DNA from: Polyangia bacterium
Lineage (GTDB): Bacteria > Myxococcota_A > Polyangia > Nannocystales > Nannocystaceae
DNA length: 64,000 nt
Direction: 5' to 3'
Assembly: GCA_030430565.1 (NCBI GenBank)
Contig: JAUIKS010000007.1
Location: forward strand, 289,658-353,657
The notes beneath the pieces are model-generated. The model searched no databases, was not told the DNA's origin, and saw only the letters and a list, made by a program, of their open reading frames with translations. The translations under genes were made by a program, and so were the position numbers. Of this stretch, positions 44,939 to 53,459 are shown in pieces. How positions within the stretch are numbered: position 1 is the stretch's first letter; the number at the start of each line of letters is the position of its first letter.

Positions 44939-46207
44939 ATGGGCGAGGCCTTGGATTACGGAAAAAAACTTGCCGCGCTGCTGGTGATCGCCGGGCTCGC
45001 GGGCTTGGGCGCAGGTTGCGGAGACAGCACGGGCGAGAGCGAGACCGACGGATCGATCACGAGCGCGACGACGAATTCCGCGTCCACGGGGTCGGTGGCG
45101 AGCTCGGGCGTCAGCGAGTCCGCGACCTCGACGATGACCTCGGTGGGGGGCTCTGAGAGCGACGCGAGCACGTCGGGCTCGAGCGGCGAGTCGACCGACG
45201 GCTCGACCAGCTCGCCGATGACGAGCTCGACGAGCGGTGACCCGACGACGGAGGACCCGAGCTCGACCTCTGAAACCGAGACCACCGGCGCGTGGGAGCC
45301 GATGCCCTGCCAGGTCGAGACCACGCTGACCGAGCCGGCGCCGTCGAACGTGCTGTTCGTGCTCGACAAGTCGGGCTCGATGTCGATGGAGATGTGGGAC
45401 CACGACAGCAACCCGCAGACGCCGCTCGTCACCCGCTGGACCAGCCTCTATCAGGTCGTCGAGTTCGTGGTCACGGAGTTCAACGAGACGATCAACTTCG
45501 GCGCCAAGCTGTTCCCCAAGTACGACGCGGGCTCCTATATCAACGAGGGCGCCTGCGATGTAGAGCCCGGCATCGAGGTGCCGGTCGCCGACATGAACGC
45601 GCAGAGCGTGCTCAACGGGATCCCCGGCGAGGACTTTGAGGTGCTCGGCGGGACCCCGGTCTACAGCGGCCTCGTCGAGGCCTACAACTACCTCAACGGC
45701 CTTGACGACGATATCCCGCGCGCGGTCATCTTGGTCGCGGACGGCGAGATCAGCTGCAGCGAGTCCGAGCTCGACGCGATGGTCGAGGTCGAGAAAGCGT
45801 GGTCGCAGGAGGGCATCGGCACCTACGTCGTCGGCATCGACGCGAGCGCGGGGACGGAGGCGCAGCTCAACCTCTACGCGGAGGTCGGCGGCAAGCCCAA
45901 CCCCGACGGCGGCGCGATCCTGTTCTACCAGACCTTTAATCAGGATGACCTCAAGGAGGCGATGCAGAAGATCGTCTACGACACGATCAGCTGCGTGCTC
46001 CCGGTCGATCCGATCCCGAACCAGCCAGAGCTGTTTGAGGTCTGGATCGAGGGCGACCAGATCCCCGAGGTCGAGGACTGTGACGACGGCAACGGCTGGG
46101 TCTGGGTGAAGCCCGATCACTCGGTGATTGAGCTGTGTGGCGCCGCGTGTATGGACTTTAAGGTCTCGGGTGAGTTCGAGGCCAAGTACTGGTGCACGCC
46201 CGAGTAG
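44939..46207 (+). CDS. vWA-domain lipoprotein
   Basis: 422 aa. Signal LAALLVIAGLAGLGAGC with lipobox, then a Ser/Thr/Gly/Glu linker to about residue 120. A von Willebrand A domain (about 135-365) has the MIDAS motif LDKSGSMS and the later Thr (GGTPVYSG) and Asp (VADGEI) positions. The C-terminal 60 residues carry four Cys, probably disulfides. A strong GGAG precedes the ATG. Such proteins bind ligands on the outer surface; the linker likely projects the domain from the membrane. Divergent from the FG-GAP lipoprotein, which carries the same type of linker. Confidence 0.88.
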   Translation: MGEALDYGKKLAALLVIAGLAGLGAGCGDSTGESETDGSITSATTNSASTGSVASSGVSESATSTMTSVGGSESDASTSGSSGESTDGSTSSPMTSSTSGDPTTEDPSSTSETETTGAWEPMPCQVETTLTEPAPSNVLFVLDKSGSMSMEMWDHDSNPQTPLVTRWTSLYQVVEFVVTEFNETINFGAKLFPKYDAGSYINEGACDVEPGIEVPVADMNAQSVLNGIPGEDFEVLGGTPVYSGLVEAYNYLNGLDDDIPRAVILVADGEISCSESELDAMVEVEKAWSQEGIGTYVVGIDASAGTEAQLNLYAEVGGKPNPDGGAILFYQTFNQDDLKEAMQKIVYDTISCVLPVDPIPNQPELFEVWIEGDQIPEVEDCDDGNGWVWVKPDHSVIELCGAACMDFKVSGEFEAKYWCTPE

Positions 46208-46354
46208 TCGCGGCCGTCGTCGCGGTTTCGACCGCGCGGCGCGAGCGTGCGCGCGCGTGAACACGCGCGCCCGCTTCCGCGCGTCGTGGTGATCGCGTGT
46301 CGCCTGATACCTTCACCTCGGACTCGCGACGACACGAGCGCGGGACGGTGAGCC

Positions 46355-47593
46355 ATGGCGATGACCGCAGCTGAGACGACCAACTACTTCTTGCGCCGAG
46401 CCTTCGAGCTGATCGGCATGGGCCAACGCTACGAGGTGCTGCTGATGACGCCTTCGCGCGAGCTGCGTGTCGAGCTGGCGATCCCCATGGATGACGGCTC
46501 GATCGGGAACTTCATCGGTTACCGCGTGCAGCACGACAATTCGCGCGGGCCGTTCAAGGGCGGGCTGCGCTACCACCACGACGTCGAGATCGATGAGGTT
46601 CGCTCGCTCGCCAGCCTGATGACGTGGAAGACCGCGGTCGTCGGCGTCCCCTTCGGCGGGGCCAAGGGCGGCATTCAATGCGACCCGCGCAAGATGTCGC
46701 AGGCGGAGCTCGAGCGCCTCACGCGGCGCTTCGTCGACGCGATCGGCGAGCTGATCGGGCCGCACACCGACATCCCGGCCCCAGATGTCAACACCAACGC
46801 CCAGATCATGGCGTGGTTCTTCGACCAGTACTCCCGGCGGCACGGCTTTCAGCCGGCGGTCGTGACCGGCAAACCGGTCCAGCTGCACGGCTCCGAGGGA
46901 CGCGGCGCGGCGACCGGTCGCGGCTGCATGCTGGCGATCCGTGAGTGCCTGAAGCACGACGGCAAGAACCTGGAGGGGTCACGCTTCGTCATCCAAGGCT
47001 TCGGCAATGTAGGCAGCTGGTTCGCGCGTCTGACCCACGACCGCGGCGGCAAGATCCTCGCGGTCAGCGATATCAACGGCGGGATCTTCAACGGCGACGG
47101 GCTCGATATTCCGGCGCTGCAGAAGCATGTTGCCGAGACCGGCACCGTCGTCGAATTCGCCGGTTCCAAGCCGATCAGCAACGACGAGCTGCTCGCGGCC
47201 GAGTGTGATGTGCTGGTCCCGGCCGCGCTCGGCCATGTGCTGACGGCCGAGAACGCCGGCGATGTTCGCGCAAGCTACGTGCTCGAGGGCGCCAATGGCC
47301 CGTGTACGGCGGAGGCCTCAGACATCCTCGATCAGCGCGGCATCCAGGCGGTGCCCGATATCTGGGCCAACGCCGGCGGTGTGACCGTCAGCTACTTCGA
47401 GTGGACCCAAAACCTGCAAAACTTCCGTTGGTCCGAGTCCAAGGTCAACGAGGAGCTGGAGACGGTGATGGTGAGCGCGCACCGCGGCATCCGCGAGGCC
47501 ATGGAGCGCTACAAGTGCTCCATGCGAACCGCCGCGTTTGTGCGCGCGGTCGAGGCGGTTAAGGTCACGACGGATATGCGTGGTTTGCAGTAG
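46355..47593 (+). CDS. gdhA: Glu/Leu/Phe/Val dehydrogenase family, probable glutamate dehydrogenase
   Basis: 412 aa, the usual length for the hexameric enzyme. GGLRYHHDVEIDEV and PFGGAKGGI (catalytic Lys), followed by PAPDVNTNAQIMAWFFDQY with the catalytic Asp, and the Rossmann GFGNVGSW. PDIWANAGGVTVSYFEW is typical of the glutamate-specific group. It interconverts glutamate and 2-oxoglutarate plus ammonia; the Asp in LAVSDINGG at the end of the second Rossmann strand favours NAD. ATG 46355 is used (a second ATG two codons on). Single gene; no regulator adjacent. Confidence 0.9.
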   Translation: MAMTAAETTNYFLRRAFELIGMGQRYEVLLMTPSRELRVELAIPMDDGSIGNFIGYRVQHDNSRGPFKGGLRYHHDVEIDEVRSLASLMTWKTAVVGVPFGGAKGGIQCDPRKMSQAELERLTRRFVDAIGELIGPHTDIPAPDVNTNAQIMAWFFDQYSRRHGFQPAVVTGKPVQLHGSEGRGAATGRGCMLAIRECLKHDGKNLEGSRFVIQGFGNVGSWFARLTHDRGGKILAVSDINGGIFNGDGLDIPALQKHVAETGTVVEFAGSKPISNDELLAAECDVLVPAALGHVLTAENAGDVRASYVLEGANGPCTAEASDILDQRGIQAVPDIWANAGGVTVSYFEWTQNLQNFRWSESKVNEELETVMVSAHRGIREAMERYKCSMRTAAFVRAVEAVKVTTDMRGLQ

Positions 47594-47780
47594 GTTTGCC
47601 AATACATCCACACACACGGCCGCGCGACAAGCGCAGGTGATGGTGGGCGATTTTCAGCGCCCTGCCCGCGGCCCTCCGGCCGGCTCACTCGGCGCGTGTG
47701 TTGCGGCGAACGCAGCGTGGTAGCGTGAACGGGTCGGAGGAACCCGTATTCCAGGATCGGCAAAAAGCTCAGGCGCGAGC

Positions 47781-49967
47781 GTGAGCTCCGTAGCAGCGCG
47801 ACGGATTTGCGTGCTGGGTCTCGCGCCGCCCGTTGATCCGGTGGATCGCCGAGCGTTCGCCGAGCTCGATCCACAACGCTGGGATCTGACGCGCGTTGCG
47901 AGCGTCCAACAAGCGCTGCGCCTCTTGAACGATCAGACCGTCGCGCTCTGCCTGCTGCGCGCGAGCGCCGGCGTAGAGGCGATTACGCGGCTCAGCAGCC
48001 ACAGGTGCGAAAACGGCGTCGACCGGCCGGTCGTCGTGATCGGTGAGTCTGCCGAGGATGAGCGGCTCAGCTACGCCGCGGGTGCCGCCGACTTCATCTT
48101 CGTCGAGAACCTGACGTCAGCTCTTCTCACTCGTGTGCTGATACACGCGCTAAAGCTGCGCGAGCAGGAGATCATGCTGTCCCGCACCCGGCAGCGATTT
48201 GCGCTTGCGATCGCGGGATCGAGCGACGGGATCTGGGAGTGGGATCGCGGTCGCGGGCGCGTGTTTTTGTCGGCGCGCTGGCTCGAGATCATGGGCGTGC
48301 ACGATGTCGACCAGGGGGAGCACGAGCCCGCCCTGTGGTTCGATCGGGTGCACGACGCGGATCGCTCGTGCTTCGACCGCGTGCTCGAGTCGCATCTCGA
48401 GGGGGCCACGCCGCACTTTGAGTGCGAGTTCCGGGCGCGGCGCGAGGACGGCTCGTTTCGCTGGCTGCGCGTGCGAGGCGTCGGCGCGCGCGCGGCCTCG
48501 GGCGAGGTGCGCCGGCTGTCGGGCTCGCTCACGGACATCCACGCGCAGAAGACCTCGCAGCTGCGATACCAGCACGCGGCGCTGCACGACACGCTCACGG
48601 GCCTGCCCAATCGGGCATATTTCACGCGTCAGCTCAAGCGCGTGTTTCGCGACTACGTGCGCGGCTCGACGCCGCTGTTCGCGGTCCTGTTCCTCGACCT
48701 CGATCGTTTTAAGCTGATCAACGACAGCCTCGGGCACGCGGCCGGCGACCTGCTGCTGACCTCGCTCTCGGCGCGGCTGATCCCGTGCGTGCAGGCGATC
48801 GACACGATCGCGCGGATCGGCGGCGACGAGTTCTCGCTCCTGCTCGAGCGCCTCTCGAGCGAGGACGACGCGCAGCGCGTCGCCGAGCAGATCCAGCGCG
48901 CGCTCGAGCAGCCCTTCATCGTCGAGGGGCACGAGGTCGTGATGTCCTGCAGCATCGGCATCGCGTTCGCCGATCGCCGCTACAAGCAGGCCGAGCACAT
49001 GCTGCGCGACGCCGACAACGCGCTGTTCGCCGCCAAGGGCTCCGGCGGCGCGCAGTACCGGATCTTCAGCCCCGACATGCACTCGCGCAGCGTCTCGATG
49101 CTCAAGCTCGAGTCCGAGATGCGGCGGGGGATCGACGCCGGCGAGTTCGAACTCTACTACCAGCCGATCATCGCGCTCGGGACCGGGCGGATCGCGGGCC
49201 TCGAGGCGCTCGTGCGCTGGAATTCGCCGCGTCGGGGCATGGTCTCGCCGGGGCAGTTCATCCCGCTCGCGGAGGACACCGGGATCATCCTCGGGCTCGG
49301 GCGCTGGGTCCTGCGCGAGGCCTGTCGCTACGGCTCCAAGCTGGTCGAGATCTTCGGGCGCGGCGCCGCGCCGCCGATCAACGTCAACGTCTCGCGTCGG
49401 CAGCTGCGGGCCGCCTTCGTCGACGAGGTGCTCGACACCATGGACGCCTTCCCGCTCGCCCGCGACATCATCCGCTTCGAGATCACCGAGAGCACGCTGA
49501 TGCGCGAGGGCCACGACAGCGGCACGCTCCGGGCGCTCCGCAGCATGGGCATCGAGCTCCACATCGACGACTTCGGCACCGGCTACTCCTCGCTGGCGAG
49601 CCTCGCGTCGATGGAGGTCTCGGGCCTCAAGGTCGACCGCTCGTTCGTCGAGCGCATGGAGCACGACGAGCGCAGCGCGATGATCGTGCAGACGATCGTC
49701 TCGCTCGCCGAGTCGCTGCAGATGCGCGTCACCGCCGAGGGCATCGAGACCGAGGCGCAGCGGCAGGCGCTCGAGCGGCTCAACTGCGCGTTCGGACAGG
49801 GATACCTGTTCGCGCGGCCGATGCCGGGGGCCGAGCTGATCGAGAAGTTGCTGCGCGATCGCGAGGGGGACGAGCCGGCGCTGCCGGGCGTGTCAGCGCC
49901 GGCGCCCGCAGCCGCGCGCCCGCGGGGCGCCCCGCCGCGCTTCCCCAAAGACCGCGTCAAAGACTGA
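47781..49967 (+). CDS. Receiver-like/PAS-GGDEF-EAL bifunctional c-di-GMP protein
   Basis: 728 aa. Residues 1-130 resemble a receiver fold but without the phospho-Asp; PAS (about 135-260; DGIWEWDRGRGRVFLS); GGDEF (265-440) with an intact IGGDEFS and no I-site; EAL (445-700) with GLEALVRW, NVNVSRRQ, FEITES, DDFGTGYSS and EGIE all intact. Both synthesis and hydrolysis of c-di-GMP are possible; in such fusions the GGDEF often only activates the EAL by binding GTP. The start is uncertain: GTG 47781 has no Shine-Dalgarno, while GGAGG at 47736-47740 sits seven bases before an in-frame ATT at 47748. Confidence 0.88.
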   Translation: MSSVAARRICVLGLAPPVDPVDRRAFAELDPQRWDLTRVASVQQALRLLNDQTVALCLLRASAGVEAITRLSSHRCENGVDRPVVVIGESAEDERLSYAAGAADFIFVENLTSALLTRVLIHALKLREQEIMLSRTRQRFALAIAGSSDGIWEWDRGRGRVFLSARWLEIMGVHDVDQGEHEPALWFDRVHDADRSCFDRVLESHLEGATPHFECEFRARREDGSFRWLRVRGVGARAASGEVRRLSGSLTDIHAQKTSQLRYQHAALHDTLTGLPNRAYFTRQLKRVFRDYVRGSTPLFAVLFLDLDRFKLINDSLGHAAGDLLLTSLSARLIPCVQAIDTIARIGGDEFSLLLERLSSEDDAQRVAEQIQRALEQPFIVEGHEVVMSCSIGIAFADRRYKQAEHMLRDADNALFAAKGSGGAQYRIFSPDMHSRSVSMLKLESEMRRGIDAGEFELYYQPIIALGTGRIAGLEALVRWNSPRRGMVSPGQFIPLAEDTGIILGLGRWVLREACRYGSKLVEIFGRGAAPPINVNVSRRQLRAAFVDEVLDTMDAFPLARDIIRFEITESTLMREGHDSGTLRALRSMGIELHIDDFGTGYSSLASLASMEVSGLKVDRSFVERMEHDERSAMIVQTIVSLAESLQMRVTAEGIETEAQRQALERLNCAFGQGYLFARPMPGAELIEKLLRDREGDEPALPGVSAPAPAAARPRGAPPRFPKDRVKD

Positions 49968-50049
49968 CTGCGGGGCGCGACACGATGTCACAAGGCGCGC
50001 TTGTCGAGCGTCGGCGCGCTGTTACAGTGCTGACCGGAGAGCGAGAACC

Positions 50050-50589
50050 ATGAGCGCACCGACGATCCGCGTCTTCACCTACAAAGATGGGCTGCTCGCG
50101 CGGCTCGCCCACGACCTGCAGCTGACGCTCGGGCGTTTCGAAATCGAGCTCGAGGGAGAGGACGTGCGCGCGCGCTGCTGGCCCGAGAGCCTGCGGGTCG
50201 ACGGCGCGATGAAGCGCGGTCAGCTGCAGGCGCGCGGGCTCTCGGACAGCGACAAGCAGAAGATCATCGAGAATATGCGCGGCGAGATCCTCTACACCGC
50301 GCGTCACCCCGAGATCACCTTCACCGGGACCGCGCGCCGGCGCGGCGACGCGATCGCGGTCGCGGGGCAGCTCGAGCTGGTCGGGCGCGCGGCCGCGGTC
50401 GAGCTGACGCTGCGGGAGCAGGGCGGCCGCCTGCTCGGCGAGGTCGAGCTGAAGCCCTCGCGCTGGGGCATCAAGCCCTACAAGGCGCTGGCCGGCGCGA
50501 TCAAGCTGCAGGATCGCCTGACGATCCGCGTCGACCTGCCCGCGCCGGCGGGCGACGAGGAGCGCCCTCGCTGGAGCGCGGGCGCCTGA
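50050..50589 (+). CDS. YceI-like lipocalin-fold protein, no signal peptide
   Basis: 179 aa with the YceI pattern (VFTYKDGLLARLAHDLQLTLGRFEIELEG; HPEITFTGTARRRGD; GQLELVGRAAAVELTL; KPSRWGIKPYKALAGAIKLQDRLTIRVDL). YceI proteins are beta barrels that bind isoprenoid chains in the periplasm; this one lacks an export signal, so it should be cytoplasmic. It precedes a carotenoid-desaturase-like gene by 31 bp, and an isoprenoid link between them is attractive but inferred. GGAGAG before the ATG. Confidence 0.8.
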   Translation: MSAPTIRVFTYKDGLLARLAHDLQLTLGRFEIELEGEDVRARCWPESLRVDGAMKRGQLQARGLSDSDKQKIIENMRGEILYTARHPEITFTGTARRRGDAIAVAGQLELVGRAAAVELTLREQGGRLLGEVELKPSRWGIKPYKALAGAIKLQDRLTIRVDLPAPAGDEERPRWSAGA

Positions 50590-50620
50590 GCCGCGCGGTG
50601 ATCGAGCTGGTCAAGAGTTT

Positions 50621-52174
50621 ATGTCGACGGGCGACCCCGAGTACCTGATCGTCGGCAGCGGGCTCGCGGCGCTCAGCTTCGGCGCCCTGATGGCGCGGGC
50701 CGGGCGACGCGTGCGCGTGATCGAGGCCCACGAGCACCTCGGGGGCTACGGCCACACCTTCAGCGCCGGCGACTACAAGTTCAACGCGCAGTTTCACTAC
50801 GTCTGGAACTGCGGCGAGGGGCGCATGGTCAACCGGTTCTTGCGCAAGCTCGGGCTCGAGCGCGAGGTGACCTTTGAGCGCTACGACCCTGACGGCTTCG
50901 ACCGCATGCGCATGCCGGGCTACGCGCTCGACATCCCCAGCGACCCTGGGCTGCTGCGCGAGCGGCTGGTCGCGCTGCTGCCGGCGCACCGGCGGCCGAT
51001 CGAGGGCTTTCTGCGCGAGGTCTGGGCGACCGCCGAGGAGCTCGACGCGCTGCCCGCCGAGATGACGCTGCGCGGGCTGCTGCCGCGGGCGCACCGGCTC
51101 ACGCGGGTGATCCGCTACCGCGACGCGACCCTGCAGGACGTCTTCGATCGCTACGCGCTGCCGCTGCCGGCCCAGACCCTGCTCGCGCTGCAGTGGCCGG
51201 ACTTCTTGCTGCCGCCCGCGCGGCTGTCGTTCTTCGCGTGGGTGATGCTCTTCGTCGGCTACTGCCGCGGCGCGTACTACCCGACGCGGCACTTTGAGCA
51301 CGTGATCGACACGCTCGCGCGGACCATCGAGGAGGGCGGCGGCGAGCTCGCGCTGGAGCAGCGCGTGATCGAGTTTGTGCTCGAGCGCGGTCGCGTCATC
51401 GGCGTGCGCGCCGAGGAGCAGGGGCCGCGCGGCGAGGGCACGGGCGTGCTCCACACGCACCGCGGTCAGACGGTCATCTGCAACATGGACCCCAAGCAGG
51501 CGGCGGCGATGATCGGCCTCGAGCGGTTCTCGCGGGCGACGCGGCGCAAGCTCGACTACGAGTACTCGCACTCGAACTTCATGGCCTACTGCGCGGTCGA
51601 GGGCATCGATCTGCGCGACTACGGCTTCGGGCGCTGGAACGTGTTCCACACCGACGAGCCCGACCTCAACAAGGCGTTTCGCGCGATGGATCGCGACGGC
51701 GACTACGCGCGCCCGAGCTTCGCGATCACGACGCCGAGCCTGCTCACCGAGACGCGCGGCGACTGCCCCGAGGGCACGCAGCTCTTGGAGCTGCTGACGG
51801 TCGCCGACTTCGCGCGCTTCCGGCACCTCAAGTTCGCCCACAACCGCGCCTACGGCGAGAAGAAGCGCGAGATCTTCGACGCGATGCTCGACGTGCTCGA
51901 GCGCGACTACGTGCCCAACCTGCGCGAGCACATCTGCTTCAAGATGCTGGGCAGCCCGACGACCAACCAGCGCTACTGCCACAGCCCGCAGGGCAACTCC
52001 TACGGCTCGATCATGACGCCCGCGAACATCGGCGCGGGGCGGCTCGACTACAACAGCTCGGTGCCGGGGCTGTACTTCTGCAACGCGTCCTCGGGCTTCG
52101 CCGGCTTCACCGGCACGATCTGGACCGGCTCGCGGCTCTACGAGGCGCTGAGCGGCGATCGCTTCATCGATTAG
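50621..52174 (+). CDS. Phytoene desaturase/retinol saturase-like FAD oxidoreductase
   Basis: 517 aa. YLIVGSGLAALSFGALMARAGRRVRVIEAHEHLGGYGHTF is the N-terminal FAD-binding region of CrtI/CrtISO/RetSat enzymes, followed by KFNAQFHYVW and, at the C-terminus, SVPGLYFCNASSGFAGFTGTIWTGSRLYEAL. These saturate, desaturate or isomerise polyene substrates. The NAD(P) and FAD motif GSGLAAL is intact. Likely co-transcribed with the YceI gene. Substrate (carotenoid, retinoid-like or sterol-related) cannot be read. Confidence 0.82.
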   Translation: MSTGDPEYLIVGSGLAALSFGALMARAGRRVRVIEAHEHLGGYGHTFSAGDYKFNAQFHYVWNCGEGRMVNRFLRKLGLEREVTFERYDPDGFDRMRMPGYALDIPSDPGLLRERLVALLPAHRRPIEGFLREVWATAEELDALPAEMTLRGLLPRAHRLTRVIRYRDATLQDVFDRYALPLPAQTLLALQWPDFLLPPARLSFFAWVMLFVGYCRGAYYPTRHFEHVIDTLARTIEEGGGELALEQRVIEFVLERGRVIGVRAEEQGPRGEGTGVLHTHRGQTVICNMDPKQAAAMIGLERFSRATRRKLDYEYSHSNFMAYCAVEGIDLRDYGFGRWNVFHTDEPDLNKAFRAMDRDGDYARPSFAITTPSLLTETRGDCPEGTQLLELLTVADFARFRHLKFAHNRAYGEKKREIFDAMLDVLERDYVPNLREHICFKMLGSPTTNQRYCHSPQGNSYGSIMTPANIGAGRLDYNSSVPGLYFCNASSGFAGFTGTIWTGSRLYEALSGDRFID

Positions 52175-52178
52175 CGAG

Positions 52179-53438
52179 CTAGAGCGGCCGCCCGCCGAGC
52201 GCCTTCGCGACCTGCACCGCCGACCAGATCGCGCCCTCGTGCAGCCCGTCGCCGAGCCACGCGCCGGCGAAGAAGGTGTTGCGCGCGCCGTTGTCCGCGA
52301 GGATCTCGGGGCGGCTGGCGAGCGCGCGCACGGTGTAGCCGGGCGCGCGGTGGCGCTGCCGGTGGAGGACCCGCGCCGGGTCGATCTCGGACTCGAGGTT
52401 GTAGCTGAACAGGTAGTGCGGCGGGCGAGCGGTCTCGAGGCCGCTGAGGCGGTTGAGGTACGCGGTGTATCCAGCTGGCTGCTCGAACAGGTCGAACTCG
52501 GCGTAGTCCCGCAGCCCGCGGCGATCGTACATGCCGGTGTCGTCGTGGATCAGCGTGACCGCCTCGTGCTCCTCCCAGGCCGCGAAGCGGCGCCGCTCGT
52601 CGTCGCTCGGGTCGCGCAGCAGCGCGAGGACCTGCTCGGGCGTCGTCGCGAACACGATCCGGTCGTAGCGGCGCCATTGATCCTCGATGAGCAGCTCGGC
52701 GCCCTCCGGATCCCGGCGCACCCCGGCGATCGCGGCGCCGGTGACGACGCGCCCCCGAAGGCGCGCGAGCAGGCGCTCGACGTAGGCGTAGACGCCGCCC
52801 GGGACGCGGGTCCAGGTGACGGGGCCCGTGAACTGCCGCAGCGTCGGGATCGCCAGGGCGGCCGGCAGCTCGCCGACGCGCGCGCGCGGGATCGAGTAGG
52901 CGTAGACCATCAGCAGCCGCATCCACTCGGAGATCGGGCCGCGCTCGAGCAGCGCGTCGAGCTCGAGCCGGTAGAGGTCGGCTGGGTCCGCGGCGGCCCG
53001 GCGCGCGCGGCGACGAAAGCGGATGAACTCGGGGGCGTGTCGCAGCAGGCGGGCGAGCGAGGCGACGCGCTCGCGCGGGCGCAGCCCGGGGCCGAAGATC
53101 TTGCCGAGGGCGCGCAGCTGCACGCCTGACCGAAGAATCAGCCCGGTGCTGACGGGGACCGGCTGCGGGCGGACGCCGAGCTCGGCCAAGAGGCGGTGCA
53201 CGAGCGGGAAGTGCTCGGGCGAGAACTCGATCACGCCGGCGTCGAGCTGGACGCCCGCGGGCAGCCGCGAGCAGGCGACGTTGCGACCGAGCGTCCTGAT
53301 GTTGCCGCCCAGGATCGGCTCGCGCTCGTAGAGCGTGACGCGGTGGCGCCCGTCGAGCAGGTAGGCCGTGGCCAAGCCCGCCGCGCCGCCGCCGATGATC
53401 GCGACCTCGAGCGCGTCGCCTGCCGCCGTCCCGCTCAC
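52179..53438 (-). CDS. FAD-dependent amine-oxidase-like oxidoreductase
   Basis: 419 aa. VAIIGGGAAGLATAYLLDGRHRVTLYEREPILGGNIRT is the FAD motif of the amine oxidase/protoporphyrinogen oxidase superfamily, and FFAGAWLGDGLHEGAIWSAVQVAKAL the C-terminal FAD signature. It resembles the flavoproteins found with cyclopropane-fatty-acid synthase and lipid modification genes, but none is adjacent. Convergent with the desaturase-like gene with a 4-bp gap. Start ATG 53438. Confidence 0.8.
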   Translation of the reverse strand: MSGTAAGDALEVAIIGGGAAGLATAYLLDGRHRVTLYEREPILGGNIRTLGRNVACSRLPAGVQLDAGVIEFSPEHFPLVHRLLAELGVRPQPVPVSTGLILRSGVQLRALGKIFGPGLRPRERVASLARLLRHAPEFIRFRRRARRAAADPADLYRLELDALLERGPISEWMRLLMVYAYSIPRARVGELPAALAIPTLRQFTGPVTWTRVPGGVYAYVERLLARLRGRVVTGAAIAGVRRDPEGAELLIEDQWRRYDRIVFATTPEQVLALLRDPSDDERRRFAAWEEHEAVTLIHDDTGMYDRRGLRDYAEFDLFEQPAGYTAYLNRLSGLETARPPHYLFSYNLESEIDPARVLHRQRHRAPGYTVRALASRPEILADNGARNTFFAGAWLGDGLHEGAIWSAVQVAKALGGRPL

Positions 53439-53459
53439 GCTGATGACTGTAGCGCGTCG

